Shown here: positions 35,563 through 46,290 of the stretch, in pieces
How positions within the stretch are numbered: position 1 is the stretch's first letter
How the letters are laid out: every line of letters starts with the position of its first letter
The notes under the pieces: generated by a model
The model's database searches: none
Told to the model about the DNA's origin: nothing
What the model saw: the letters and a program-made list of their open reading frames with translations, nothing else
Translations under genes and position numbers: made by a program
Source: Lycocorax pyrrhopterus obiensis
Lineage: Eukaryota > Chordata > Aves > Passeriformes > Paradisaeidae
Assembly (NCBI GenBank): GCA_014706295.1
Contig: JACSVZ010000002.1
Span: forward strand, 56,275,660-56,339,659
DNA length: 64,000 nt
Reading direction: 5' to 3'

Positions 35563-36131
35563 TATAAAAATTAAGAAGGTTGTGGGGGTTACAGGGCAGT
35601 CAGAGATAGCTGCTGTGTACCCCAAATTGTCTCTAGAGAGGGACAATTCAGGTGCAGACTAGGCCACTAGCAGGCCATCCTTTCTGCCCTGCACTGCTGA
35701 GGCGCTGATGGCATGCACCCCACACCTAAGCCGGATAGCTCAAATATTACCAGAGACAAGGAGCCAAGGAGGGCCCTCCGCTGGCCCGTGTTCCATGAAC
35801 AGCTTTAATCATCCGAAGAGGTGAACAGACGAAGAGAACGAGGGACCCCCAGATCCCTCTTTACATAGTCTCATCTGAGGGCATGGGGGCGGTACAGAGG
35901 CAGGGCCAGGGAAGGGAGCCAATGCGCAGGGGGAAGGGGCAGGGCAGGGGACCAGGTAAGGGAGCAGCCGCAAAGGCTGCTGGGAGAAGTAGTTTTCCTT
36001 ATACAGAGTCTGGGGGTTAAGGTTACATTCCAACTGCAAGGACTTGTGGGAGAGGCTTTTCCTTTCCAGGATTAAATGGTATTTTTCAAATGCCTGAGTT
36101 TTTCCACCAGCTGGCCTCAGTGACCCCAACA
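35563..36131 (-). repeat. 5' LTR of the provirus
   Basis: This copy starts (minus strand) TGTTGGGGTCACTGAGGCC at 36131 and runs to TTTTTATA at 35563, next to the primer-binding region. It would have driven proviral transcription from the TATA-like element at 35859-35867. Its outer edge abuts GAAACC (36132-36137), matching the flank of the 3' LTR. About 9 substitutions against the 3' LTR were counted by eye, four of them clustered at one short stretch near 36071-36078. Confidence 0.93.
35859..35867 (-). promoter_or_regulatory. TATA-like element of the 5' LTR promoter
   Basis: Minus-strand TATGTAAAG lies about 50 nt upstream of the ATTAAA signal at 35804-35809. The spacing would place transcription start near 35835 and give a short R region. 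The same pair exists in the 3' LTR. No experimental support; position and order are what is seen. Confidence 0.5.
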
Positions 36132-36137
36132 GAAACC

Positions 36138-37199
36138 CACTGACTTAAATAAAATCCTTACATTTCCAACAGATGTCTAAAGTAAATTGTGAAGCATATT
36201 ACCTAAAAATCATAGTGTTCATTCTGTATCTATAAGGACTGGGTTTTAAACTGACTTTTCGAAACACTGCCAAAAGATCACAAATTATTTACAACCTCCA
36301 CCGATAATATTCACCACTGCCCCACTGGCAACACCAAAAGTTATCAATAACTAAAAATCTGCTAAGTCATACTTCATTATTAATCCTGCACTGGAAGAAA
36401 AAGTGATATTCCTAAAACCCTCATTTAAGATAATTCCTAAAATTTTCATTTAAATTTTCATTTAAATTAGATCCATTAAGTCAGACTTCAGCAACACTTT
36501 TTCCACACTCTCATCTAACCCATTTCCCCATTTCCACTGCACATTAGTACAAATTTGGTCACCACTGAATGGGTTTAAGATTTTAAGAATTGAAGGAACA
36601 GACACCAACAGTACAGGAGAGGTCAGGAAAAAATTATTTCCATAACATTTCCTATATACAGTATACAGGAATCACCATCACTAATCTCCCTCTCACAGCT
36701 TGTTGGTAAAGTTTTGATTTGGCAAAGGGTACTGCCCACACTCCTTCCTCACAGGCCTGGACTCCACCATTTTTGCTCACTTTCAATGTCAGTGTTACTG
36801 TTCACCTGCATGTCCAAAGCAGCAGAAAATATGTAGAAAGGTCTCAGCAAAATCCTGTGCAAGATTATCCAGAACAGCAACTATGAATGTCCTCTTCAGA
36901 TTCCTCAGCTTCACCACATGGGTCCAACACAAAAAAAATCAGTGTACTTTCACATACTGACAAAAAAAAATGTGTCTGCAATGTAGTAGGAAGGGGCAAA
37001 CTTACATAAAAGGGCAAAAATGGCAGACTGTTTTGAAGAGCTCTCAAGTACAGTCACTACATCTCCGAAAAAGATTTTGGAACTCTGCACATGTGGCTTG
37101 TGAAATTACTTAACTAGGTTACATCTGAGAAAAATTTAAGTATTTTATTGTACATGCCATGGCATTTTAAAAAAATCAGTCTGGAGAGGTATACTAGTT
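36138..37199. other. Non-coding flank of the provirus
   Basis: Pre-integration DNA on the gag side. A small tandem motif (TTTTCATTTAAA, two to three copies) occurs at about 36440-36465. Nothing else was recognised. Confidence 0.5.
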
Positions 37200-37721
37200 T
37201 GAAAACAAACCAGTGGAAGGCACCAAGTCAGAATAACAATTTAATAGGGAAATTTTTAAAAAAGGCAGAAAACACTGTTTTAAACTGGCAGAGTCAGGAT
37301 ACAACCTGACACCCTGTTAGTCAGGGTGGTGGCAGCAGTCTGATAAAATGGTGGCTGCAGTCCTCCTGAAGTGGTGGATATGGTTCGTTTGAAGCGGTGA
37401 TCCTGTAGAAGGGTCTGCTCTTCCTTGGAAGGTCCAGTGGTGGCTACGTAGCTCCTGTCCTCTGGGAATCCAGTGGAAGGGTTGTCTGTGGTGTTTGGAA
37501 TCTCAGTTTATATCCAGGATGGAATGCTTGGTTCCTCCCTCTGGGTGGAGCATCTCGCAATGGGATGATGAGTCATGAGGCCAGGTGTTGATGGGCTCAT
37601 TAAAAGAAAATAGTCCGGAGGGAGTTATCTATGAGTCATGTGGCAGGGCATTGATGGGCCAATTAACAGAAAATAGTCCAGAGGGAGGAGGCAAGGAAAC
37701 ACTGCCCCACCTGTTTCAACA
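37200..37721 (-). mobile_element. ERV LTR (probably solo), minus strand
   Basis: Read on minus from 37721, the element starts TGTTGAAACAGGTGGGG, has two U3 repeats, a TATA-like GGATATAAACTG (near 37507-37518), a pyrimidine-rich middle and an ATTAAA signal near 37241-37246. This is LTR architecture. The 3' boundary near 37200 is not fixed and I found no target-site duplication, so the outer limits are estimates. No internal viral genes flank it on either side. Class is uncertain; a class III (ERVL-like) LTR is my best guess. Confidence 0.65.
37567..37693 (-). repeat. Duplicated 63-bp U3 block with an AP-1-type site in each copy
   Basis: Two imperfect direct repeats with a 63-bp period (37567-37629 and 37630-37693) share GAGTCATG, TTGATGGGC and GAAAATAGTCC. 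Each carries the palindromic AP-1 consensus TGAGTCA (37569-37575 and 37632-37638). Tandem enhancer blocks in U3 are common in active retroviral LTRs and can raise transcription. The copies differ at several positions, so the duplication predates much of the decay or belonged to the master element. Confidence 0.75.
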
Positions 37722-40235
37722 GCTCATGAGGATGGTAATAGAATACACTGCAACCCAGGACAAGAGGTATTTTAATAAGAAAGAAGACTACAATTAAATC
37801 ACTTTAGAATCAAGAAGCTATTACACTATTGTCCTTAAGGAACAGATCTATCTTTGAGAGAGAAGTGGGTTGTGTGTCTTTCCTTCAGATAAATATAATT
37901 CCGTGTCATAAATCCATATGAACTGTGCAGTCCAAAGAAGTATCTACTAGCTTCATTCATGCCTTAATGTGTTTCATTATCCCCTGCTACCTTGACTATT
38001 AAAAGATATGTTTAGCAGCAATTGGTTTACCAGTCAGCAAATATTTGATATATATGCATGCAGCACCTGTCACCATAACTCAGCTCTGAGTATGTCCTAA
38101 AAGGATTACTATCGTTTTTGGATTCCCATGGTTTTAAATGTTCATCAAGTCTCAAATTGTGGTTTTTCTGTACGTCAGTTGTGACCAACTGCACAGAAGC
38201 TAAAATTATATCTGTGTACATGAATATGTGTGTGTTTTTGAGTAAACACATGAGACTGGACACAAAAATGTTAAGGTTAAAAAGGCAAGCCTTTAAAAAA
38301 AGTTTGAAAAGAGACACTATAGAAGTACACAAACGGCCCTAAGCAACTCTGATACATGCCAACAATTTGAGAAAACTTGTAGATATATGACCGTATTTCA
38401 ATACTGCATCATATAGACCATATTGCACACCAAGGTCTTTCATGAGGACTCTTCAGAGATATTAATCTCTTTTCATGTTAGACTACTCATCTTAGCAACT
38501 AGAGCAGACGAGGTGCATACTAGTACAGAGCCTGGAAATAGAGTCTGACATTAACGATTTGGTTTAATTGCCACACATTCATTCAAACACACATGAAACT
38601 GATATTAGGAAGGAAAGAAGTTGGAAATGGCATTTCCTTTTTATGCAGCATCTCGTTTTAATTATTGCTCCTGCTACCATGAGACATTTCCATCTCCAGC
38701 ACCAGTATGAAGCAGTTTTATTCTCCTGTCTTTTGCTTAAATAATTCTTGTGTTGATATTTTTTAGCTAAATATATTACCCATGGACTCTGTAAATATTG
38801 CATTTTAATCATAAGTGATAAATATGCACTGGCACCCCTGAGTATAGAGGCATGATTTGAGGCCTGTTGTGCCAATAAAACAGTGCTTAGATTTGGCCTG
38901 TCTGTAATGCATCCACTGTAAAACCAACAAATATTAATAAAACTCCTTGTGAATCTTGGCAGAAACTGGATTCAGCGTAAATTCATGCTGCATGAAATCT
39001 CAGCCTATATGTAAATGTTAAACAAATTCCATGCAGTATTTAAAACCTTTATTCACAATTAAATTGTCTTAATCTTCCCAAAGGCCAGTGAATGAATTGC
39101 AGACCCATTCAATGGCTCCAACATGCAGCTGGTTATCAGTTGTCGCTTATTTCAAATTGATACTTTCTCCAGAGACATTGACATGTAACTATCCAAAGGC
39201 TCCTAGAAGTCATTTCTTGTCTATATGTTTGGCCAGAAAGAAGATTAAAGTTCCCTCTTTTCACCAGCTCTGCCTTCATTCTAGCAGCTCCATAACCCTT
39301 TATGAAGTGTACTGAAATAGATGCAGTAGAAGAGCCTGAGCAATTCTAACTCACACGCTCTGACAAATTGTGACTCATGCTTTTAATCAGAGCCAAGAAA
39401 AAACATTTTGCTGCAACAATTCACGTTGTAAGTGTGCTAAAAGGAAGGGGAAGACTTCTTCTGCTGCATGTACAAATAATTATTAGAATGGATGCTATCT
39501 GCCGTTCTAATTTATCCTCAGTTTAGTGTCCGAGAACATTGTAGAAATATAATAAATGGTAGGACATGCCCCACCGCACCTCAAAATAACCTCCCAGTTT
39601 CTGCAGAAACATGAGATAATGAAATTCATTTGTTTATTTGTTCACAAATAATTCAGTGAGTAGCTTAAGAAATGTAATGTACTACATTTCAGTAAAGTCT
39701 TAAACAATAAAATTTGCATGTCTAATTTGCTAATATATATATGAATGCATTTGCACTTGCCAGTATAAAATTGCCATCAAAGCAAGCATTTGTGGTAGGA
39801 TTGTGCTGGTTACTTCTTCTTCTTGGGTCAAACAAATAGGTGTTTTGTCTGTGTATTAACTCAAAAGACTCAAAATTGTAACAAGGAGCCCAGCCTTCAA
39901 AGCTGTTAAGTTCCCCTAATTTTAATTACATAATTATGTTAATACAAAAGAAGGAAACAAAATTATGTAACTTAATCTTTGGTTTGCCCTTTGCTTTTTT
40001 TGTATATTAGTTTTAGTCCTGCTTTTCAGCTAAGATTGATGATCTTAGGACACAGAGAGCTCTTGGAGGAACTCCACTCTTCTTAATTGTATTGGAGTGC
40101 AATAAAGGAATCCCATTTTAACATTAATTCAAAAGGCCTATTGACTTTCATCTACTGAAGAAGCAGTTGGCCAGGAAAAGTCACAGCTACTTGCTCAAAT
40201 CACAGCTCCTGCTCTTCTGCTGGGTCAATTCCATC
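37722..40235. other. AT-rich non-coding spacer
   Basis: No gene or transposon was recognised. The part around 38600-39800 is strongly AT-rich with few repeats and could hold conserved non-coding elements, but conservation cannot be judged from one sequence. Confidence 0.45.
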
Positions 40236-40718
40236 AATATTATGACAGAAAATTTTGCTTACAACATGGACTGAAAAGTGTGTCTCTATCTTTCTTATAA
40301 GCCCCCTTTAAGTACCAAAAGGCCACGATAAGGTCTCTGCAGAGCCTTCTCTTCTCCAGGCTGAACAACTCCAGCTCTTTCAGCCTTTCCTCATAGGAGA
40401 GGTGCTCCATCCCTCTGATTATTTTTGTGACCCTTCTCTGGGCCTGCTCCAACAAGTCAATGTCTTTCCTGTGCTTGAGAACTCCAGGGCTCAACACAGT
40501 ACTCTAGGCAGAGTCTCATGGAAGCAGAGCAGAGGGATGGAGCAGGCCCAGCTCCCTCGACCTGCTGGCCATCCTTCTTTTGATGCAGCCCAGCACACAG
40601 TTGGCTTTCTGGGCTACAAATCATTTGACCCACCTTGTCTAGTGGAAGGTGCCCATGCACAGGGTAGGGGGGTTAGAACGTGATCATCTTTCAATCCAAA
40701 CAATCCTATGATTCTAAG
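40236..40718 (+). mobile_element. CR1 LINE with inverted 5' part
   Basis: 40236-40625 reads as CR1 on the minus strand: an open frame gives [18 protein letters not shown], the end of the reverse transcriptase. 40626-40718 reads as the CR1 3' end on the plus strand (AGGTGCCCATG, then CAATCCTATGATTCTAA). The minus part lacks its own 3' terminus, and the piece nearest the junction is its most 5' sequence. This is the arrangement expected if the 5' part was inverted during insertion (twin priming), with a stretch of roughly 150-200 bp lost between the parts. Two independent truncated insertions are the alternative. Confidence 0.8.
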
Positions 40719-40987
40719 TTTTATTTTAACAGGATGATAGTCTCTAATTATATACTGAAATATCTGAAAGTAATAGCCAGGAGCTCAAAGGTAAAGCAAA
40801 TCTGCCTGCATATATCTAAACAAGTTTCCAGCTCCCTGAAGTCTATTTGAAGTAGAATACACAGATTTATTTATTGCTCAGGAGCTAGTGCAGTGAGTTA
40901 GTTGTTTCATACAAAGGCACACAGCAGCACTTATCAACTATATTGAAAAGTCATTTTCTGGAAACACTTATTCATTAAGTACCCTGG

Positions 40988-41353
40988 TGTGGACGCTGAA
41001 AAGTTTTAGCAGAGAAATTTTCCAGCTTTCTGTAGCATTTTGTGACAGCTCTGCTTCTCACAGAAACTATAAAAAACATTGCTACGGGTTCTGTAAACTA
41101 ATTTTTATCTTGCACCAGCTGTTATTCAGCAGCAGGGTTGTTATGGTATACTGAAGAAAATATTTTCAAATGAATGTTTCGTAGCCTCCACCAATCATTC
41201 TAGGAGGTGGATGATCAGTGACCAATGATCTTATGCCATGCTGGCGACCCAAGTTATATAAACTGATTTATAATTAATTAAATAAGTATTATTGCTCCTG
41301 GACTTGGACTTTGTGTCGTTATTCTTCGAGCCGTTCGTGGTGCAACAGTGACA
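40988..41353 (+). mobile_element. Solo LTR, 366 bp, 6-bp target duplication CCCTGG
   Basis: The element starts TGTGGACGCTGAAAAG and ends GTGGTGCAACAGTGACA, with CCCTGG at 40982-40987 and 41354-41359. A TATA box (TATATAAA, 41255-41262) is followed by an AT-rich block with an AATAAG-type signal near 41281 and a U5 with TTTGTGTCGTTATTC. TG...CA ends plus a 6-bp duplication indicate a class II type. It is the same family as 59168-59536: both begin with a (T)GGA(C/T)GCTGAAAA block and share AGCATTTTGTGA and the GTGTCGTT U5 motif. Confidence 0.9.
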
Positions 41354-41359
41354 CCCTGG

Positions 41360-43391
41360 AATTAGCCTTCGACCGTGAACCTAGGTAAGTGTCCACTGTG
41401 TGCGTTTCATTTTCAAACACCATTAGCTGACATAGTTCACAGAAAGATTTCTCCTGATTTCAGGCAACTAAGCACATACTTAGATCTACACACTGCCCAA
41501 AAAGACAAGTCTGCTCAAAAACTATCCAACCTTTTTACTCTGAATACACTTGCAGTATCCTGCAGCAACTTGATCTAGAGTCATTTTCAGCATCAGCAGG
41601 GCTAGGTAAAACTTGTATAAATACTGATGGTGTTTTAACCTGAACAGTTTGAGCCCAGTGTTGTAAGATGTGGAGTGTCTTCTTAGAAGCATGGAGCATT
41701 TACCTTCCAAAAAAGGAATGAATCCCCACTATGGCAGGAAGACCAGACTCTGGGATTCAAATGGAAGATGTCACATGACTGCATGTCTAGCAGGATGCCT
41801 AGCCTGTACTGTTCTCTTGATGCCAGCTTCTCTCGAGTATTTTCTCCCTAGAAGTACTGTATGGCATCCTTAAGTATTAAATTATATAACATCACTTTTC
41901 CCAGAAGCTTAAAAAGGCACAGAAAAAAAAAAATAAAAAGTTCTCATTCTGAACCAAACAAAATAGGTGTATTTTTTTAAAAACCACCTATGTCACCATA
42001 GTACCAAAATAATAATTGCTGTTTCCTGACTCTTATAATCTCCCCATCTAGGAAGACTTGTGAATCAATGATACGTGCAGACTGCCGGCAGAGATATCAC
42101 TATGCCCAAAGTATATGACATAAAATGAGTTAACATAATAAAGCCTCAGGAATCTGTGATGTATCTGCAATACAAATACATGCTTTAAATAACTGTTAAT
42201 AAAAATAACCCACCAACAATGAGGAACAACAGAAAAGTGATGCATGCAGATTACAGACTACTAAGGGATTAATAAATTATTAATAAAGGAAAAATAAAAT
42301 GAGCTGTAAGCTCAGCTCAAGAAGCAAACACTTGGACATATGGATCAGAACTCTTTTAAAACAAATTTTGTTTCTTTAATTGAAGAAGAAATTAGTTCAA
42401 AACCATTTCAAGATGTGGTTTCAACCTCCCCCTAGCAAAGCCACCAGTGCAGAAGCATAGCTGGCAATCACCCCTGTGATACCTTGAAAGGCAGCTACAA
42501 AACCCTAGCTAAGAGGGCCACAAAGCTCCTTTCTGAGGGACAGTTCTATATAATCCACTAAAGGTGTGACTTGCTTGCTACGAGTGTGAATCTGTTAAAA
42601 ATGTTCATTTAAACCAAATTAACTTTAGAGCTTCCAATAATAACAACAGCTACCCATGGTCTATGAAGCAGTTTCTGACATGAGCTTTTTTCTAACTTTT
42701 GCAGTACACAACTACAATCTACATGAGCTTCTACATACATTGACAAGTGCACTGGTCCTTGCAAAGACTTCTGGCTGAAAAAACTGTCTGTGTCCATGCA
42801 CAAATATCCATTACTATTCCAGATGAGAACACATTAACAATGCTAAATGACAACAAGGTTTGAGAGTGAAATTCTGCCTTATAGAATTAGTCAATACATT
42901 TATTTCCAATATAGCCTCTGATCCTGATAACAATGTTCACCACTATTTTTAATCATGCCTATGTATATTAATTCCAAAATTTCAAGTATTTGCAGGATCA
43001 GGACTCTAGGACTCTCAACTCCACTGTTACACTGACAGGTATTGACATACTACATCAGAGGAAGAAGCAGCTCACTCATGGAGTGTAGTGTGGGGAAAGA
43101 GCAGAGCAATGAAGGAACACAAATCCCTTTGAGGAACTCAGGCAACTGCAGAACAATATCTATTTGTTCATAAAAAAAAAAACCCTGAGATAAAATGGAA
43201 ATTTTCTTTGAAAATAAATTAACAAGTCCTCACTTTGCAAACTTATCGTTTTTCTTTACTGCATTTTATTTTTCTTTAAGAAAGGAAAAGTTGTTATTAT
43301 TATATTCAACGATCCCACTTGCTGTGGCAGATGGATAAAGACCTGCAAAGAGCAATAACATTGGCCTCTCACACTTTTCTATCTAAAAAAG
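41360..43391. other. Non-coding spacer
   Basis: No gene found. A-runs occur near 41925 and 43170. AT-rich with short open frames only. Confidence 0.5.
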
Positions 43392-43397
43392 TGCCAC

Positions 43398-44086
43398 TGT
43401 GTGTGCTACTGCCAAAAGCCTGAGTATAGCAGGGCATCTCACCATCCCACAAGAGTTTATCTTCTTAACCAGTCAGATAACTCAAACAGGACAAGCTGTC
43501 TTGTGAGTTATTTTGGTGCCATGGGGTTAACATTGGTCTGGAATCTCCCAACTGCCAATGAACATCTTGCTGTTGAAGTGAGATCTGGCCCAGTCAGTTG
43601 GATTTCTGATGGACAGACACTCACTTTACAAACTATAAAAGCCACACCAAACCTTCACAAAGCAGAAATCTTCTATAAGTTTTCCTGGAAATGTATGGGA
43701 GCTTTTCCCATGAGTAGGGATGCCTGCTTTGCAGTTACTCTCCAGGGGTGGAGTGAAGGAATCTGTGTACATTATCGTCATTTCAGTGCTAAGTTACATT
43801 CGACTCCTAATCAATACTATTTCTTTTGCTAGCTTAACTATAGGTACCTTGATACAGTGCAGTGTTATACACTATGCTGTAATCTACTAGTAGTTCTTTA
43901 CTTTTATACTTTGTAGTAAGTAATTCTGATTAAGATCTTCATCTGTTATCTCTTGTCTGTTTAATAAATAATTAATTTTTATAAATAGATCTGATTTGCC
44001 ATCATTAGAACTTGTGGACAAGAGTGATTCATTAAACTTAAACTGTTGTCAAAATCTGAGGCTTGTCTAAGCTTCCACTCGTCCCA
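43398..44086 (+). mobile_element. Possible old solo LTR (about 690 bp)
   Basis: A TATA box (ACTATAAAAGCC, 43631-43642) is followed about 320 bp later by an AATAAATAATT polyadenylation-type signal near 43962. Possible ends are TGTGTGTGCTACTGCC and CTCGTCCCA, flanked by TGCCAC (43392-43397) and TGACAC (44087-44092), a 6-bp match with one mismatch. A 143-codon open frame (43401-43832) lies inside and has no domain signature. The long TATA-polyA distance and imperfect flanks make this a candidate only. Confidence 0.4.
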
Positions 44087-44092
44087 TGACAC

Positions 44093-44934
44093 TGGGAAGG
44101 GCTCAATAACAGCTATGCAATCTGTGGGTAGGGACCGCACTGGTCAGGTCTTGCTGTAGAGGAAAGGAGCAGTCCCTTCATGGGGACTGCTGCTCATGAA
44201 TACAGAGCAGGACCAAGATCCCCTATATTGTCCCTGATTCCCCTAGCACAATCTCAGGTGAAGGATTGTAGGTTGTAGCAGCAGCTCTTTCCCCTAGCAC
44301 CTCCTCAGGAGGAGACAGGGAATAGGGATGGGTGGGAAGGCGAAGCCCAAATTCTCTCCAACTTTTTTCCTCCCTAACTCAGATGAGCACAGGTCTTCAA
44401 GGTGGAGATGAAGAAGACACAGAACACAGGGTGCAGAACAAACTGGACCACATCAAACAGTACAGGGAATAGGACACAAAGCTAGCATTGACCCTTGGGA
44501 GTTTTGGTATCATGTCAAGCCTTAAGTTTAAAGTCCCAGCGTTTAGATTATATTGGTACTTCACCCATCACCACTGGGGACCTCAAGCAGGAAGAAGTAG
44601 AAAACACATAGGAAAATTTACACATGATCCTGAAGTGTGTAAGATGGAGCAGGTTTTTAAAAATGGATGCTACAGTAATGTCCCTGTGAACAGCCTGTAC
44701 ATCCCTGAATGTGAACAGCAAGGTCTTGGTATTACAGAGAAAGGAGCGGGAGTGGTCATAGCATGAAAAGATTAAAGGATCTACAGTGCAGAAGGGTAGT
44801 AAAGGGAAACACTGCACATTTCTTCTCATATATATATGGATTTCTTTTCTTTAGAGTGGCAATTTCTTTCACGCATCACAAGCTATCTTCAAGAACATGT
44901 TCACAGTGTGTAATATCACTTACAGTAAATTAAA
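44093..44934. other. Non-coding spacer, unassigned
   Basis: GC content is moderate around 44090-44400. I see no transposon end or coding signature. Short open frames on both strands lack recognisable domains. Confidence 0.4.
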
Positions 44935-45480
44935 CTGTTCAGTTCTGGCTTTGCATAGGCAGGACCAAAGCTGATACTTTTCACCCCAACATTCCATTGC
45001 AGTATATGATTCCCACAGCAGACCTCTGATGACCTCCAAATTAAGTCCCAAGCATGCACCACAGCAAAACCACTCCTACTCTCACCTCATACGCTATATA
45101 AGGAACTGAAAACTGCTACTAGTCTTGCCTCCCATGTTATTGAGGAACTGAAAGTCACTCCTGCCTTCACTCTTCATGCAAATAAAAATGACTCAGGGAG
45201 TGAATCTGAAGGACCCCACCACTGAGAAGTCCAGGGCACTGAAGGACCACCGGGACTCTGCTGGATCTATGGTGCTGACTATCTTATATCTGCACTACTA
45301 CCTCTCTCTTTCTCCCTCCCTCCTTCCCTCGCTCTGTTCTCCTCTCTGTCTCTCTCCCTCCCTCTCTCCCCTATACAATTAATTTTGCAAAATAAAGTTG
45401 GAATTGCTGAACCCACATTTGGTCTCTTTTGCACCTTAATTTGAGCAGAGGACTTTAACATTTATCAAATTGCAACATTT
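44935..45480 (+). mobile_element. LTR of a decayed ERV, with a CT-rich microsatellite in it
   Basis: A TATA box (GCTATATAAGGAAC, near 45090), a CT-rich run (about 45298-45372) and an AATAAAG signal near 45391 lie in LTR order on the plus strand, followed by a U5-like segment. Downstream at about 45484 TTGGTGTTACGGACAGGAT could be a primer-binding site. The 5' boundary near 44935 (TGTTCAGTTCTGGC) is a guess. It would be the 5' LTR of the remnant that follows. Confidence 0.55.
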
Positions 45481-46290
45481 TAATTGGTGTTACGGACAGG
45501 ATACCGTTCTCTGACCCAAAGTGCCATTTAACAAGCAGGACCGAACTTTCAGTGTTCTTCTTCCCACATGAGCAGGCATTGTCTTCCTCTGAGGGAGGTT
45601 GACCAAACTTTTACTGTTCTTTCTCCTGCCTGGTGGCAAACAATTGTCTCACTCTGAGGGATACTGAAGGAAAAATGGTTACCCAGGATGACCAATGTAA
45701 GGCTAATGTTTTGCTTTTTCTCCTGGAGAAGTTTGATAATTGTCCCTCTGCCCTTGGTTTGGAGTGGACACAAACTAATTGAGATAATCAACAGGTGATA
45801 GCTAATTGCATTACTAGTATGCGGGCCAAAGGAAAAATGCAAAAAGGGAAAGATAAAATCATTGTCTGTGCTATACTTGGGGTGGCACTAACTGCTGCTA
45901 TAAAGGAAAAATCACAAAGAACCAGCAAGGAGGCATAGGTTATACATTCTTTGCAGGATTTAGTCAAAGTACGATGAGATCAATTAGAAGTGCATTAGTG
46001 CCACTCAGAGAGACTCAGAACAGCTCTACTTGAGAATCTATAAGCAATGAACTCTAAGGCAGTCCACGATGAGTCTCTTTACCTTCAAAAAGAAATAAGA
46101 GGCAAAAAAGCTCTTAGAGCAACTGGATATAAAAAAGTTAAGGCCTTAAAACTGAATATCAGTATGAAGGAGATGATGATGCTTTTCCAACTGTGGTCAC
46201 AAAAGAAGTACCTTTCACAGCTACTGAACTGGCTAAATTGCAGTCCTGGGTAAACCAAAATGTTTTTGTATTTCATATCTATTTGTGCCC
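45481..46290 (+). pseudogene. Gag-like remnant of a decayed ERV
   Basis: After the leader, broken frames give pieces such as VLLFLLEKFDNCPS, VCAILGVALTAA and LYLQKEIRGKKALRA, interrupted by several stops and frame changes. The charged, helix-forming composition (LQDLVK... LRTALLENL) and its place after an LTR and possible primer site fit an ERV gag with a coiled-coil part. No capsid or zinc-knuckle motif can be shown, so the gag call rests on position and composition. It would not encode a working protein. Confidence 0.5.

Larger units (their letters stand above)
28794..36131 (-). mobile_element. Env-less betaretrovirus-like (class II/ERVK-type) provirus, near full length, recently inserted
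   Basis: The unit is 7.3 kb: 5' LTR (35563-36131), primer-binding site, gag, pro, pol, polypurine tract and 3' LTR (28794-29362), all on the minus strand. GAAACC at 28788-28793 and 36132-36137 flanks it, a 6-bp target duplication. Gag, Pro and Pol occupy three frames in the -1, -1 order typical of betaretroviruses. Only about 150 bp separate the pol stop from the polypurine tract, so there is no env gene and none is visible as a remnant. The two LTRs differ at about 9 of some 566 compared positions, so integration is recent on an avian time scale. All three genes carry inactivating lesions. The copy could only move if proteins were supplied from elsewhere. Confidence 0.95.

Noticed and set aside
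29040..36129. A 106-codon open frame in the U3 of both LTRs (29040-29360 and 35809-36129, minus), reminiscent of accessory ORFs in LTRs of some betaretroviruses.
   Set aside because: The differences I can see between the two copies in this frame nearly all change the amino acid, and the 5' copy lacks an ATG. That argues against coding constraint; no domain is visible.
43401..43832. A 143-codon plus-strand frame.
   Set aside because: No domain or codon signal; it lies inside a candidate LTR.
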